From NCBI GenBank assembly GCA_034112325.1, contig JAWUVO010000112.1, forward strand, positions 1-28,553: a stretch of 28,553 nucleotides of DNA. Reading direction: 5' to 3'. Under the pieces are notes generated by a model that was given only the letters and a program-made list of their open reading frames with translations, ran no database searches and was not told the origin of the DNA. The position numbers and the translations under genes were made by a program. Positions 15,007 to 22,597 of the stretch are shown here, piece by piece. Position 1 is the first letter of the stretch. Every line of letters starts with the position of its first letter. Source of the DNA: Bermanella sp034112325. Its GTDB lineage: Bacteria > Pseudomonadota > Gammaproteobacteria > Pseudomonadales > Oceanobacteraceae.

Positions 15007-15615
15007 TTATTTATTAGACCAATTGTGATCCATATTATCATACATATCACCTTTTATTAGGTGAGAAAAAGAAGAGCGATATATTTTAATGTCGTGTAGA
15101 GGGTCGGTTAATATTTTAGTAAACCAAACTAAACCTGATTGTATACCCATTAATTTAAATAGATGAATAGTTCTAAATACAATGGCACCTAAACCAATTA
15201 CCAACCACATTAAAGCAATGTTATTAATTAAGCTGATAATATCTGTATGGGCTGTTAATAAACCAAATAGACTAGGGTCAAGGTATAATGTGAAGGGAGC
15301 AATTGCCCAAATGGAGAGTAAAATTACTTTTCTTTTTAAGTTATAGCCAACTTTCACACTTTCTTTATATTCATGGGTCGCGTTATTAACATTGTCGTAA
15401 GTTTTAGGCTCAAAAAAGAAGTGACCAGTTTGTCTTAACGTCATTGCAAATAACCAGCCCACTAGAGCAGCTGCAGCTGGATAATAAAATACCAGTACAT
15501 AGCTAATTAAAAAACAGCAAGCGCTTAATAAATGTAAAAATTGATTAATTCTATTATGATGATAAAAACGATGATCATCCCAGCGCTGCATTCTTAACTC
15601 TTCTAAAAAATTCAT
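15007..15615 (-). CDS. Mpo1/DUF962-like membrane protein
   Basis: A 202-residue multi-spanning membrane protein with about four hydrophobic segments (near 28-44, 48-62, 96-112, 128-150). The pattern HHNRINQFLHLLS (19-31, with His20 and His28) followed by RQTGHFFFEP (61-70, with His65 and Glu69) resembles DUF962/Mpo1, whose yeast member is an iron-dependent dioxygenase of 2-hydroxy fatty acids. The C-terminal part is longer and charged, probably cytosolic. It is the last gene of the four-gene operon, 51 nt after the decarboxylase gene, with AAGGAAAG before the ATG. If the match is right it would act on a lipid acyl chain, fitting the operon theme; the family call is tentative. Confidence 0.6.
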   Translation of the reverse strand: MNFLEELRMQRWDDHRFYHHNRINQFLHLLSACCFLISYVLVFYYPAAAALVGWLFAMTLRQTGHFFFEPKTYDNVNNATHEYKESVKVGYNLKRKVILLSIWAIAPFTLYLDPSLFGLLTAHTDIISLINNIALMWLVIGLGAIVFRTIHLFKLMGIQSGLVWFTKILTDPLHDIKIYRSSFSHLIKGDMYDNMDHNWSNK

Positions 15616-15666
15616 ATTACTTTCCTTTTTTTATCAACAGGTTGCTTTAAATTACTTGTTAGTTAT

Positions 15667-16536
15667 TTAACGTTGGTGACCAGTTAACAGGGCTTGGCCC
15701 ATGTTAACTCGGTAGCCAATGTCTATTTCATCTACCAATTCGTAACCTTCACTGGCAAATAAAATTATGGTTGAGCCATGCTGAAAATAACCCATTTCGT
15801 CTCCTTTTTTAAAACTACTGTTACATAGGATATTATTGGGTCCCTTATATTTAAGGTCTAATGGCTGTGGTAAGAAATTAAACTTCATGCAAGCGACTAA
15901 CACTGCGGCTACTGGAACTAAGGTAATGCTGCCACAATCTTTATTAGTATTTAGTTGAATAGTTGCACGTTCATTTTTACAAAATAGTTTTTCAATTCGT
16001 TTTAAGGCCACTGGGTTTACATTCCAAGTATCACCCGATATATAATTTACTTGCTTTACATTGCAGTCAACTGGCGCATGAAACCGATGGTACATACTTG
16101 ACTTCAATCTAAGGGTGATAAAGGTGCCATTGTTATAGCGTTCACACAAAAGACGGTCTGGAATTAACTCATTTAAATCATATGGAAAGCCTTTGGCTTG
16201 CAGTACTGTGTTACCTTGAATTTTGCCAAATTCTCCTACTATGGCATCGCAAGGACTGATAACAGTGTCTATGTCACTATCAATTGGCCTTAGTCCATCC
16301 TTTAGCTCACGTGTAAAGCATTCTTGTAAAGTTTTAAACTCAGTTTTTTTCGCGTCTTGTAAACGTAAGTCTTCAGAAAACAATGACCATATAGCAATGG
16401 AAATTCTAGTTAATAGTGGACTTTCTATTTTACTGAACCAACCAATAAATTGGGTTGCTAGTTGCCTAGGTATTCTATTGGTCAATAAAAAATTAAGCTT
16501 TTCTTGATTGTTAAGATGATGCACAGCTGGTTTCAT
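15667..16536 (-). CDS. psd: Phosphatidylserine decarboxylase family protein
   Basis: A 289-residue PSD homologue, close in length to the bacterial enzyme. The probable catalytic set is Asp97 (SPCDAIV), His153 (YHRFHAP) and Ser255 in HGST, where self-cleavage between Gly254 and Ser255 would create the pyruvoyl group; the canonical motif is LGST, so the residue before Gly differs. Other marks are LQAKGFPYDL (112-121), NGTFITLRL (136-144) and GDEMGYFQ (245-252). Known family members decarboxylate phosphatidylserine to phosphatidylethanolamine at the inner membrane. It starts 3 nt after the stop of the PHP-glycosyltransferase gene, far from the usual psd context, so it may be a dedicated paralogue with a related substrate. 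Use of the symbol assumes the standard reaction. Confidence 0.85.
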   Translation of the reverse strand: MKPAVHHLNNQEKLNFLLTNRIPRQLATQFIGWFSKIESPLLTRISIAIWSLFSEDLRLQDAKKTEFKTLQECFTRELKDGLRPIDSDIDTVISPCDAIVGEFGKIQGNTVLQAKGFPYDLNELIPDRLLCERYNNGTFITLRLKSSMYHRFHAPVDCNVKQVNYISGDTWNVNPVALKRIEKLFCKNERATIQLNTNKDCGSITLVPVAAVLVACMKFNFLPQPLDLKYKGPNNILCNSSFKKGDEMGYFQHGSTIILFASEGYELVDEIDIGYRVNMGQALLTGHQR

Positions 16537-16539
16537 GAG

Positions 16540-19248
16540 TTAAGCCACGGTTCTTTGGTTGTTATAAAGGGCTGGGATATCCAGTCCCATGTTTAATAGG
16601 AATTTCTCCATTATTGGTTCTGCTTGGTATTCTGCAGCACGTTGCATCGCTGATAATTTCATTTTACTGCGATTAAAATTGCTATCAAAAAACTCAGTTA
16701 TTCGGTCTGCCATATCGTCAATATCATCAACTAAAAAACCATTTATATTATTTTGTATAATACTTTTTGGTCCCTTTGAGTTATAAGCTAAAGCAGGCAT
16801 GCCATGAGCAAATGATTCAATAATGACGTTTCCAAATGTATCGAATTGAGATGGGAAAATGAATAGATCTAGACTCATGTATAAAGAAGATAACTGTTGT
16901 TTAGACTGCCAACCTAAAAATATAGCGTCAGGTAGAGCTTGTTTTAGCTCTTCTGTAGCCGGTCCTTGTCCCGCAATAACAATTTTTAAGTTAGGTAAAG
17001 TACGTCTGGCCTTGTCAATTATTTTAGGTAAGTCAAATAGACCTTTTTCTTTACTTATTCGGCAAGCAATAAATAACACAGGTGTATCTTCAGTTGCCCC
17101 GGGTATAAGGTCAGGTTTTTTTATTCTAGCAATATTTAAATTAACTGGTTGGGCATGGTGCGCTGTTATAAATACATTTTCTTTAGGTAGCTGCATGTCA
17201 TAACCAGTAAGCCATTCTTTGTGATCACTGTTTAATACAAAAACACCATCATATCGGTTATACATAGCGCGTAAAATTCTTCTGACTCTATCTTGGGAGT
17301 ATTGATTAAGGTCGGTAGTAGCCTTAATAAAATCCATCCAATCGGTGTGCATAAAGAAATAGCTTTTTACATTAAACATTTCTTTAATAAACATAGAGGC
17401 AAGTGCCATGGGACCTTCTGTTGAGCAAACTATACGATCGTAGCCACCCTGATAAAAGATACGTGCAATTTCCATAATATCTGGAATACGTATCTCTTGA
17501 TCTGGGTATTGTGGGAGATTAAATTTTGCCAGTGGTTTAACTACGTGTAAATGTGGTTCTTCTGCTACATTTGAGTGACATATTAAAAAATCTACTGGTA
17601 AGTCGGCCCGTTGTATCTCTTTAAGTTTTCCTGACAGAGAATTAGATACACCATTTTTATCTGTTAGGGTATCAGTTAAGTAAAGGGCTCTTTTTTGATG
17701 TTTATTTTTCCCGATATAAGTTGAAAATTCATTTAAAAAATTACGGTTCTGATATAAAACTCTAGTAGATGCAAGGCTAGAGCCAGCTAGCATTAAACTT
17801 ATTAATACAGGGAACGAAAGTTTATCTAATATCTTGCCAACTTTTACATTACTTAAATTATCTTGCTTTTTACCATCGCCAAGGAAAAGCGCTGTTAACT
17901 GGCTGGGTACCTCAAATTTTTGTGTAATAGATTCAGCCGAAATAGCCTTCAATTGTTTTATATCGACAAAGCTCATAGTGGTTTCAATTCGTGAAACAAT
18001 TAATTTATTTAACGAGGTAAATAAGCTATTGATACAGTCATTCACGGTGTCGGCAAAAACTTCAGGTGATTCATTGTGGGCATCTGCAATGCGCTCTAAA
18101 TACTGAATACAAAAACGATAGTCCTTAGATACTGCCCATTTCATAATTTTACTTGGTTTTTTTCCTTTTAAAGCATCATGTACAAAGCTAAAAAACTTCA
18201 TGGTATTTTTGTGTTTTTGCATTTCAAGTAAAAGGTTGCTTATGGTAAAGCAAGCTACTTTATCGAAAGGTGTTCCTCTGTGTAGTAATATTCTAAATAA
18301 ACCAGGATCTTTAATTTTAGTGGCTACTTGAGAGAAATAATCCAGTAACGCAATATTTAGTTTTTGGTTTTCACCAACACTTCCATAAGGTGCAATATTG
18401 CCATTGCGTATTGCTTCTAAGGCAAGGTCGCTTGCCTTAGAAGTTTTTAGGCGCTGTTGTAAATTATCTATATATAAGAATGAGCCACATTGACCAGCAA
18501 ATATGCCTGTATGATCATCAGACCCACCCGTTAATACTTTTTCTGCATATGGGTTTACACCAAATTCAGTCGGGTCTAGGTCATGCTTTTTAGCGTATGA
18601 AATAATCTTTTCTGCAGTAAGTCCTCTGGCCCAGTTTAGTGTTAATACACTTTGCCAAACATCACGCTGACCATTTAGAACTTCAAAGCGTTGGAATAGA
18701 ACCGCAAATTTTTCAAATAGAGAAATGTCAATTTTTTCATTTCGAGTATAAAAATATAATGGGTGAGGTAGAATTACAGGTACATTAATTGAGTGTGTGT
18801 AGCGTAAAAAATCATAAATATTATGACGCTTATCATTAAGTATGGTTTCTTGTTCTTTAGTAAAACCATAGGTCAGTACATGAACAAATAGGTCGTATTC
18901 TGGAAAGAAACAGGTGAACTCAGCACCTACTAATACGTCTACGCCTTTTTCTTGTAGTTTCCAACAAGATCGAGCGTTGTTGTGGTTAGTAACGGTAATA
19001 ACATCACTGCCGTTATCTTTTAAGGTTTTAACTAGGTGTTTTGTCTTCAACCATGTTTCTGGTAAACGTAAAATACGACCCCACAATTCATCTGGAATAT
19101 CACTGTTGTGATCGTGACAATGAAAGTCTATTTTTAAACAATTTTCTGGGTCAAAGCGCTTAGATTGTTGAGTTAAGAACGCTTTAAATTCAGTCTGTAA
19201 ATCTTGTCTAAAACTTTCTTTTTGACTGTGATTAATTAATGATGACAT
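16540..19248 (-). CDS. PHP-domain + GT4-type glycosyltransferase fusion protein
   Basis: A 902-residue multidomain protein. Residues 38-260 form a PHP metal-dependent phosphoesterase domain with IDFHCHDHN (His43, His45), TNHN (87-90), GAE (Glu110), His123, LPHPL (His162) and GGSDDH (241-246), so the metal ligands appear kept. Residues about 290-525 are a helical region I do not recognise. Residues about 530-895 are a GT-B glycosyltransferase: LPQYPDQEIRIPD and FFMHTDWMDFIK resemble MgtA/SqdX-like lipid glycosyltransferases, CRISKEKGL begins the donor half, and FDTFGNVIIES (about 800-812) is the EX7E-type motif with Asp for the first Glu. It is probably cytosolic and membrane-associated. It starts 2 nt after the aminotransferase stop. 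Acceptor and donor are unknown; a phosphatase-coupled lipid glycosylation is inference. Confidence 0.85.
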   Translation of the reverse strand: MSSLINHSQKESFRQDLQTEFKAFLTQQSKRFDPENCLKIDFHCHDHNSDIPDELWGRILRLPETWLKTKHLVKTLKDNGSDVITVTNHNNARSCWKLQEKGVDVLVGAEFTCFFPEYDLFVHVLTYGFTKEQETILNDKRHNIYDFLRYTHSINVPVILPHPLYFYTRNEKIDISLFEKFAVLFQRFEVLNGQRDVWQSVLTLNWARGLTAEKIISYAKKHDLDPTEFGVNPYAEKVLTGGSDDHTGIFAGQCGSFLYIDNLQQRLKTSKASDLALEAIRNGNIAPYGSVGENQKLNIALLDYFSQVATKIKDPGLFRILLHRGTPFDKVACFTISNLLLEMQKHKNTMKFFSFVHDALKGKKPSKIMKWAVSKDYRFCIQYLERIADAHNESPEVFADTVNDCINSLFTSLNKLIVSRIETTMSFVDIKQLKAISAESITQKFEVPSQLTALFLGDGKKQDNLSNVKVGKILDKLSFPVLISLMLAGSSLASTRVLYQNRNFLNEFSTYIGKNKHQKRALYLTDTLTDKNGVSNSLSGKLKEIQRADLPVDFLICHSNVAEEPHLHVVKPLAKFNLPQYPDQEIRIPDIMEIARIFYQGGYDRIVCSTEGPMALASMFIKEMFNVKSYFFMHTDWMDFIKATTDLNQYSQDRVRRILRAMYNRYDGVFVLNSDHKEWLTGYDMQLPKENVFITAHHAQPVNLNIARIKKPDLIPGATEDTPVLFIACRISKEKGLFDLPKIIDKARRTLPNLKIVIAGQGPATEELKQALPDAIFLGWQSKQQLSSLYMSLDLFIFPSQFDTFGNVIIESFAHGMPALAYNSKGPKSIIQNNINGFLVDDIDDMADRITEFFDSNFNRSKMKLSAMQRAAEYQAEPIMEKFLLNMGLDIPALYNNQRTVA

Positions 19249-19250
19249 AA

Positions 19251-21014
19251 CTATCCCGCCTTCTTTATTGTTGTATTATCATTGTTACAATTGGCTGAAT
19301 TAGAGGTAATAGGAATATTATTTTCGCCATCACTTTTGAATAAGGGCTTGGTAATCCAGTTATTCAAAAAAGAGAATTTAGTGGATATCATGTCGACTAA
19401 AAACTGACGTTTAATATTTTTATTAGTGAGATTTTCATTAGACCACCACCAACCATCATTCTTCATTGTCAGGGCGGCTTCAGTAAAGCAAGTGACTACG
19501 TTATTGAATTCAATATCGGTATAATCAAAGCTCATTATCATTCTTCCCGAACCAATCCAGCTAAGTTCTAGGCCCGCATCTCTTAAATAAAATTGCAGTG
19601 CCCAGTTATAGCGGCTAGGTTGAGTGAATATGACGGAGAGGATGCTGTGCATATTGTCAATTCTGATAGGGAGTTTTTCATTATCTAAACGCTGATTGAA
19701 TTCTTTTACACGGCGATTCCATATTGTTTCTTGTTGGCTGTACTTCTGTTGATATTCTGGTTGTTCTATAGTTTGTAAAAATTCATCCATACAGGCCATA
19801 ACATACGGGTGAGAATTGAATGTGCCTCTTGCGAACGATACATCGGCTGGACTATTATTTTTGTAACGTTTCATAAGGTTTTTCTTACCAGCGACTACAC
19901 CTACAGGAAGTCCTCCACCTAATGTTTTTCCGTAGGTTACTAAGTCGGCTTGCACATCAAAATAACCTTGCGCCCCCTGGTAACTTAATCTAAACCCTGT
20001 AAATACTTCATCAAAAATTAAAACGATACCTTTTTCAGAGCAAATCTCACGAATTTTTTTCAGCCATATTGTATAGGCTTCTTTATTAAACGAAGTTGAG
20101 CGGTCACTGGCAATTAATGTGGCATCTGATGATGTATCTGAGTTTGGATGAAATGCTTGTAATGGGTTTATCAACACACAAGCAATGTCTTTGCGGGTTT
20201 TTAATACTTTTAAGGTTTTTTCACTTAAGTCTTGTAGTGTATAAACGTCATTTACTTTGCGCTTATTGCCAATACCTGGTTGTACGCCATCCCACCAGCC
20301 ATGGTATGCACCACATAAACGTACTAGGTGTGTTCTTCCAGTATGATATCTTGCTAAGCGAACAGCCTGCATAACGGCTTCTGTACCAGACATATGGAAC
20401 GATATCTCATCTAGCCCCGAGATTTTTTTAATTGCGTCTACATTGTTTTTTATTAGGGGATGGTAAGAGCCTAGAACAGGACCCAGTTTATTAACCTTAG
20501 CAAATGCATTGTCCATACAACGCTTGTAGAACTCGTAACCAAAAACATTTACACCATAAGATCCTGAAACGTCATAACGCCAATTGCCATCTAGGTCTTT
20601 TATTTTTGTTCCCTGGCTTTCTTCTACAATCGATCCAAGTTTAAACTCTTTAGGAAGCAGTGTTCGATATGGGAAGGGTACTCGGTATTGGCTGGTAAAC
20701 TGGATATCCGAAATACTGTTCTCTAACGAGGCGCTATAGGCGAGTGTTTTAGCTGATTTTTTAATTATATTATTTTGTAATCGCTTGAACCCCAGCTCCC
20801 TTTGTTTAGCAATGGCCTTAGGCGCACCATCGCTGCAAAAGTAATAGTCTTGGTCATAGTCGAAAAAGGGTACAAGCTTAGCCACTCTCCGTGACATTTT
20901 ACTGTGCCCTTTTAAAGAAGGGTGTTTGGCAATTGATAGCTGCAGTCGAATTAGTATTCGTCTAATTAGATATAGGCTTAAAAGTACTATTACCGTTAGG
21001 GTGATAAAATTCAT
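19251..21014 (-). CDS. Membrane-anchored class III PLP aminotransferase (glutamate-1-semialdehyde aminomutase-like)
   Basis: A 587-residue protein, about 150 longer than a typical class III enzyme. Residues 3-18 form a hydrophobic helix followed by RRILIR, predicting an inner-membrane anchor with the enzyme in the cytosol. After an extension to about residue 115, the fold-type I core shows SGTEAV (209-214), the aromatic YHGWWDG (237-243), IFDEVFTGFR (333-342) and YGKTLGGGLPVG (361-372) with PLP lysine Lys363. A 50-residue C-terminal tail is low in complexity and Asn/Thr-rich at its end. It is closest by eye to glutamate-1-semialdehyde 2,1-aminomutase-like enzymes, but anchoring and context argue against a haem role. 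It is the first gene of the four-gene operon. Confidence 0.85.
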   Translation of the reverse strand: MNFITLTVIVLLSLYLIRRILIRLQLSIAKHPSLKGHSKMSRRVAKLVPFFDYDQDYYFCSDGAPKAIAKQRELGFKRLQNNIIKKSAKTLAYSASLENSISDIQFTSQYRVPFPYRTLLPKEFKLGSIVEESQGTKIKDLDGNWRYDVSGSYGVNVFGYEFYKRCMDNAFAKVNKLGPVLGSYHPLIKNNVDAIKKISGLDEISFHMSGTEAVMQAVRLARYHTGRTHLVRLCGAYHGWWDGVQPGIGNKRKVNDVYTLQDLSEKTLKVLKTRKDIACVLINPLQAFHPNSDTSSDATLIASDRSTSFNKEAYTIWLKKIREICSEKGIVLIFDEVFTGFRLSYQGAQGYFDVQADLVTYGKTLGGGLPVGVVAGKKNLMKRYKNNSPADVSFARGTFNSHPYVMACMDEFLQTIEQPEYQQKYSQQETIWNRRVKEFNQRLDNEKLPIRIDNMHSILSVIFTQPSRYNWALQFYLRDAGLELSWIGSGRMIMSFDYTDIEFNNVVTCFTEAALTMKNDGWWWSNENLTNKNIKRQFLVDMISTKFSFLNNWITKPLFKSDGENNIPITSNSANCNNDNTTIKKAG

Positions 21015-21074
21015 AACAATTATTTATCTCTTGAATCAGTATTGTTAAAAAAGTTAACACGGAGATTTGAATAT

Positions 21075-21104
21075 AATATTTCAGATATATGTCGCGACTG
21101 TCAT
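21075..21104 (-). promoter_or_regulatory. Weak candidate promoter for the aminotransferase-PHP/GT-psd-Mpo1-like operon
   Basis: On the minus strand, -35 ATGACA (21104-21099) and -10 AATATT (21080-21075) are 18 bp apart in an AT-rich region, about 60 nt before the operon start. The rest of 21015-21264 is AT-rich; a small inverted repeat TGTTAA/TTAACA lies near 21043-21059. Confidence 0.3.
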
Positions 21105-21264
21105 ATTTAGTTAATAAAATTGAAATATAGGCGCGTACAGCTAAGCAAGAACATAGTGCGATCAACGGGCTTCTGGTATATTTCTCACATTAGGAATGAG
21201 CTTGTGTATTAGGAGTATTGGCTGTGTTTGTTATGTTGGGTGTTCTAAAACTATTGAGAGTTTT

Positions 21265-21798
21265 ATGTCAATAATACTAGGTATTGACCCAGGTTCGCGT
21301 TTAACCGGCTTTGGGGTTATTGAGTACCAGAGCAACAAGTTAAGATATATCACATCTGGCTGTATTCGAATTGATACATCAAAAGACTTGGCGTATCGCT
21401 TAAAGCAAATATTTGATTGTGTGAGCCAGATAATTGTCGATAACAACCCCGATGAATTTGCCATCGAGCAGGTCTTTATGGGTAAAAATGTTGATTCAGC
21501 TTTAAAGCTAGGTCAAGCAAGGGGCAGCGCCATTGTGGCAGCCGCTAACAATAATTTACCTGTTTTTGAATATGCAGCTCGTTCGGTTAAGCAGGCTGTA
21601 ACAGGTAAAGGCAGCGCTGAAAAAGAACAGGTTCAGCATATGGTTCAAATTCTGTTAAGTCTTCCAGGCAAGCCTCAAGAAGATGCAGCTGATGCTTTAG
21701 CAATAGCGATCACACATGCTTATAGCCATAATAATCTAGTGGCTAAAGCAGGCGCCAGTCGACAAAAAAATGGCCGATTACAGAAGTTCCCCAGTTAA
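21265..21798 (+). CDS. ruvC: Crossover junction endodeoxyribonuclease RuvC
   Basis: A 177-residue Holliday-junction resolvase. The four acidic catalytic residues are present: Asp8 (GIDPGS), Glu68 (IEQVF), Asp140 and Asp143 (EDAADALA). FMGKN (71-75) and GQARG (83-87) are also typical. It cuts junctions symmetrically after branch migration by RuvAB. The frame opens earlier at 21196, but the ATG at 21265, preceded by GAGAG, gives the standard MSIILGIDPG start. In many gammaproteobacteria yebC precedes ruvC; here the neighbour is the divergent aminotransferase operon. Confidence 0.97.
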   Translation: MSIILGIDPGSRLTGFGVIEYQSNKLRYITSGCIRIDTSKDLAYRLKQIFDCVSQIIVDNNPDEFAIEQVFMGKNVDSALKLGQARGSAIVAAANNNLPVFEYAARSVKQAVTGKGSAEKEQVQHMVQILLSLPGKPQEDAADALAIAITHAYSHNNLVAKAGASRQKNGRLQKFPS

Positions 21799-21880
21799 AT
21801 ATGCAAGTTTTGAAAAGCACCTCAACTCCTAAACGTCTTAAGCTCTAGCCATTCTAACTATGTTTGGGTATTCTACTGGG

Positions 21881-21886
21881 TATAAT
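21881..21886 (+). promoter_or_regulatory. Candidate -10 element before ruvA
   Basis: A perfect TATAAT preceded by TGGG, the same TGGGTATAAT string found upstream of aspS, 30 nt before the ruvA ATG. No good -35 is visible, so this is tentative. Confidence 0.35.
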
Positions 21887-21916
21887 TACAGTATTAATAT
21901 GATAAGTGTTTAAATT

Positions 21917-22528
21917 ATGATCGGTCGAATCACTGGTACGTTATTAGAAAAACAATCTCCAGAACTGTTAATAGACGTGAATGGGGTGGGCTACGAAGTG
22001 CTCGCACCTATGACATCTATATATAATTTGCCGGCATTGGGCCAGCAGGTTACTTTGCATACTCACTTTGTAGTGCGCGAAGATGCACAAATATTATTTG
22101 GTTTTTCGGACAAGCAGCAGCGTAAGTTATTTAGGGCCCTAATAAAGGTTTCCGGAGTCGGTCCTAAGTTGGCCCTGTCTATACTCTCGGGTATTGAAGC
22201 CGATAATTTTGTGCGCTGTATTTTAGATGGTGACTCGGCTTCTTTAGTGCGTATTCCAGGAATAGGGAAAAAGACCGCTGAACGTTTAGTGGTAGAAATG
22301 AAAGACCGTCTAAAAGAATGGCATATAGATACCGAGTTACCAATGATGGCCACTGCAAATCCAGGGCCTGCATCTATGGATCATTGGATTATGGAAGCTG
22401 AAAGTGCCTTGATAGCATTGGGTTATAAACCCACCGAAGCGGCTAAATCTATCGCATCTATCAAGCAGCCAGTAACCGGAGCTGAAGACTTAATTCGCTT
22501 TGCTTTAAAAGGTATGCTTAAGCAATAG
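21917..22528 (+). CDS. ruvA: Holliday junction branch-migration protein RuvA
   Basis: A 203-residue protein, the normal RuvA length. It starts MIGRITGTLLEK and has an OB-fold N-terminal domain (1-63), two helix-hairpin-helix motifs (KVSGVGPKLALSIL about 76-89 and RIPGIGKKTAERLV about 111-124), a flexible proline/methionine-containing linker (about 140-155) and the C-terminal UBA-like domain (about 156-203, ALIALGYKPTEAAKSI) that contacts RuvB. It forms tetramers that hold the four-way junction. It lies 118 nt after ruvC and 69 nt before ruvB. Confidence 0.98.
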   Translation: MIGRITGTLLEKQSPELLIDVNGVGYEVLAPMTSIYNLPALGQQVTLHTHFVVREDAQILFGFSDKQQRKLFRALIKVSGVGPKLALSILSGIEADNFVRCILDGDSASLVRIPGIGKKTAERLVVEMKDRLKEWHIDTELPMMATANPGPASMDHWIMEAESALIALGYKPTEAAKSIASIKQPVTGAEDLIRFALKGMLKQ

Positions 22529-22597
22529 TATTAGCACGTAGTTTTAAGTAATAATGTTAATCGGTAAATTAATAATGACGCTTATTAGAGTAACTCC

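Noticed and set aside
21098..21114. CTGTCAT upstream of the lipid-like operon, like half of a Pho box.
   Set aside because: The second half-site (AGTTAAT) matches poorly, and the orientation is toward ruvC; one heptamer is not enough to claim PhoB control.
20962..21165. A 67-codon minus-strand open frame overlapping the aminotransferase start.
   Set aside because: Out of frame with the aminotransferase, overlaps its N-terminal coding region, and has no recognisable features.
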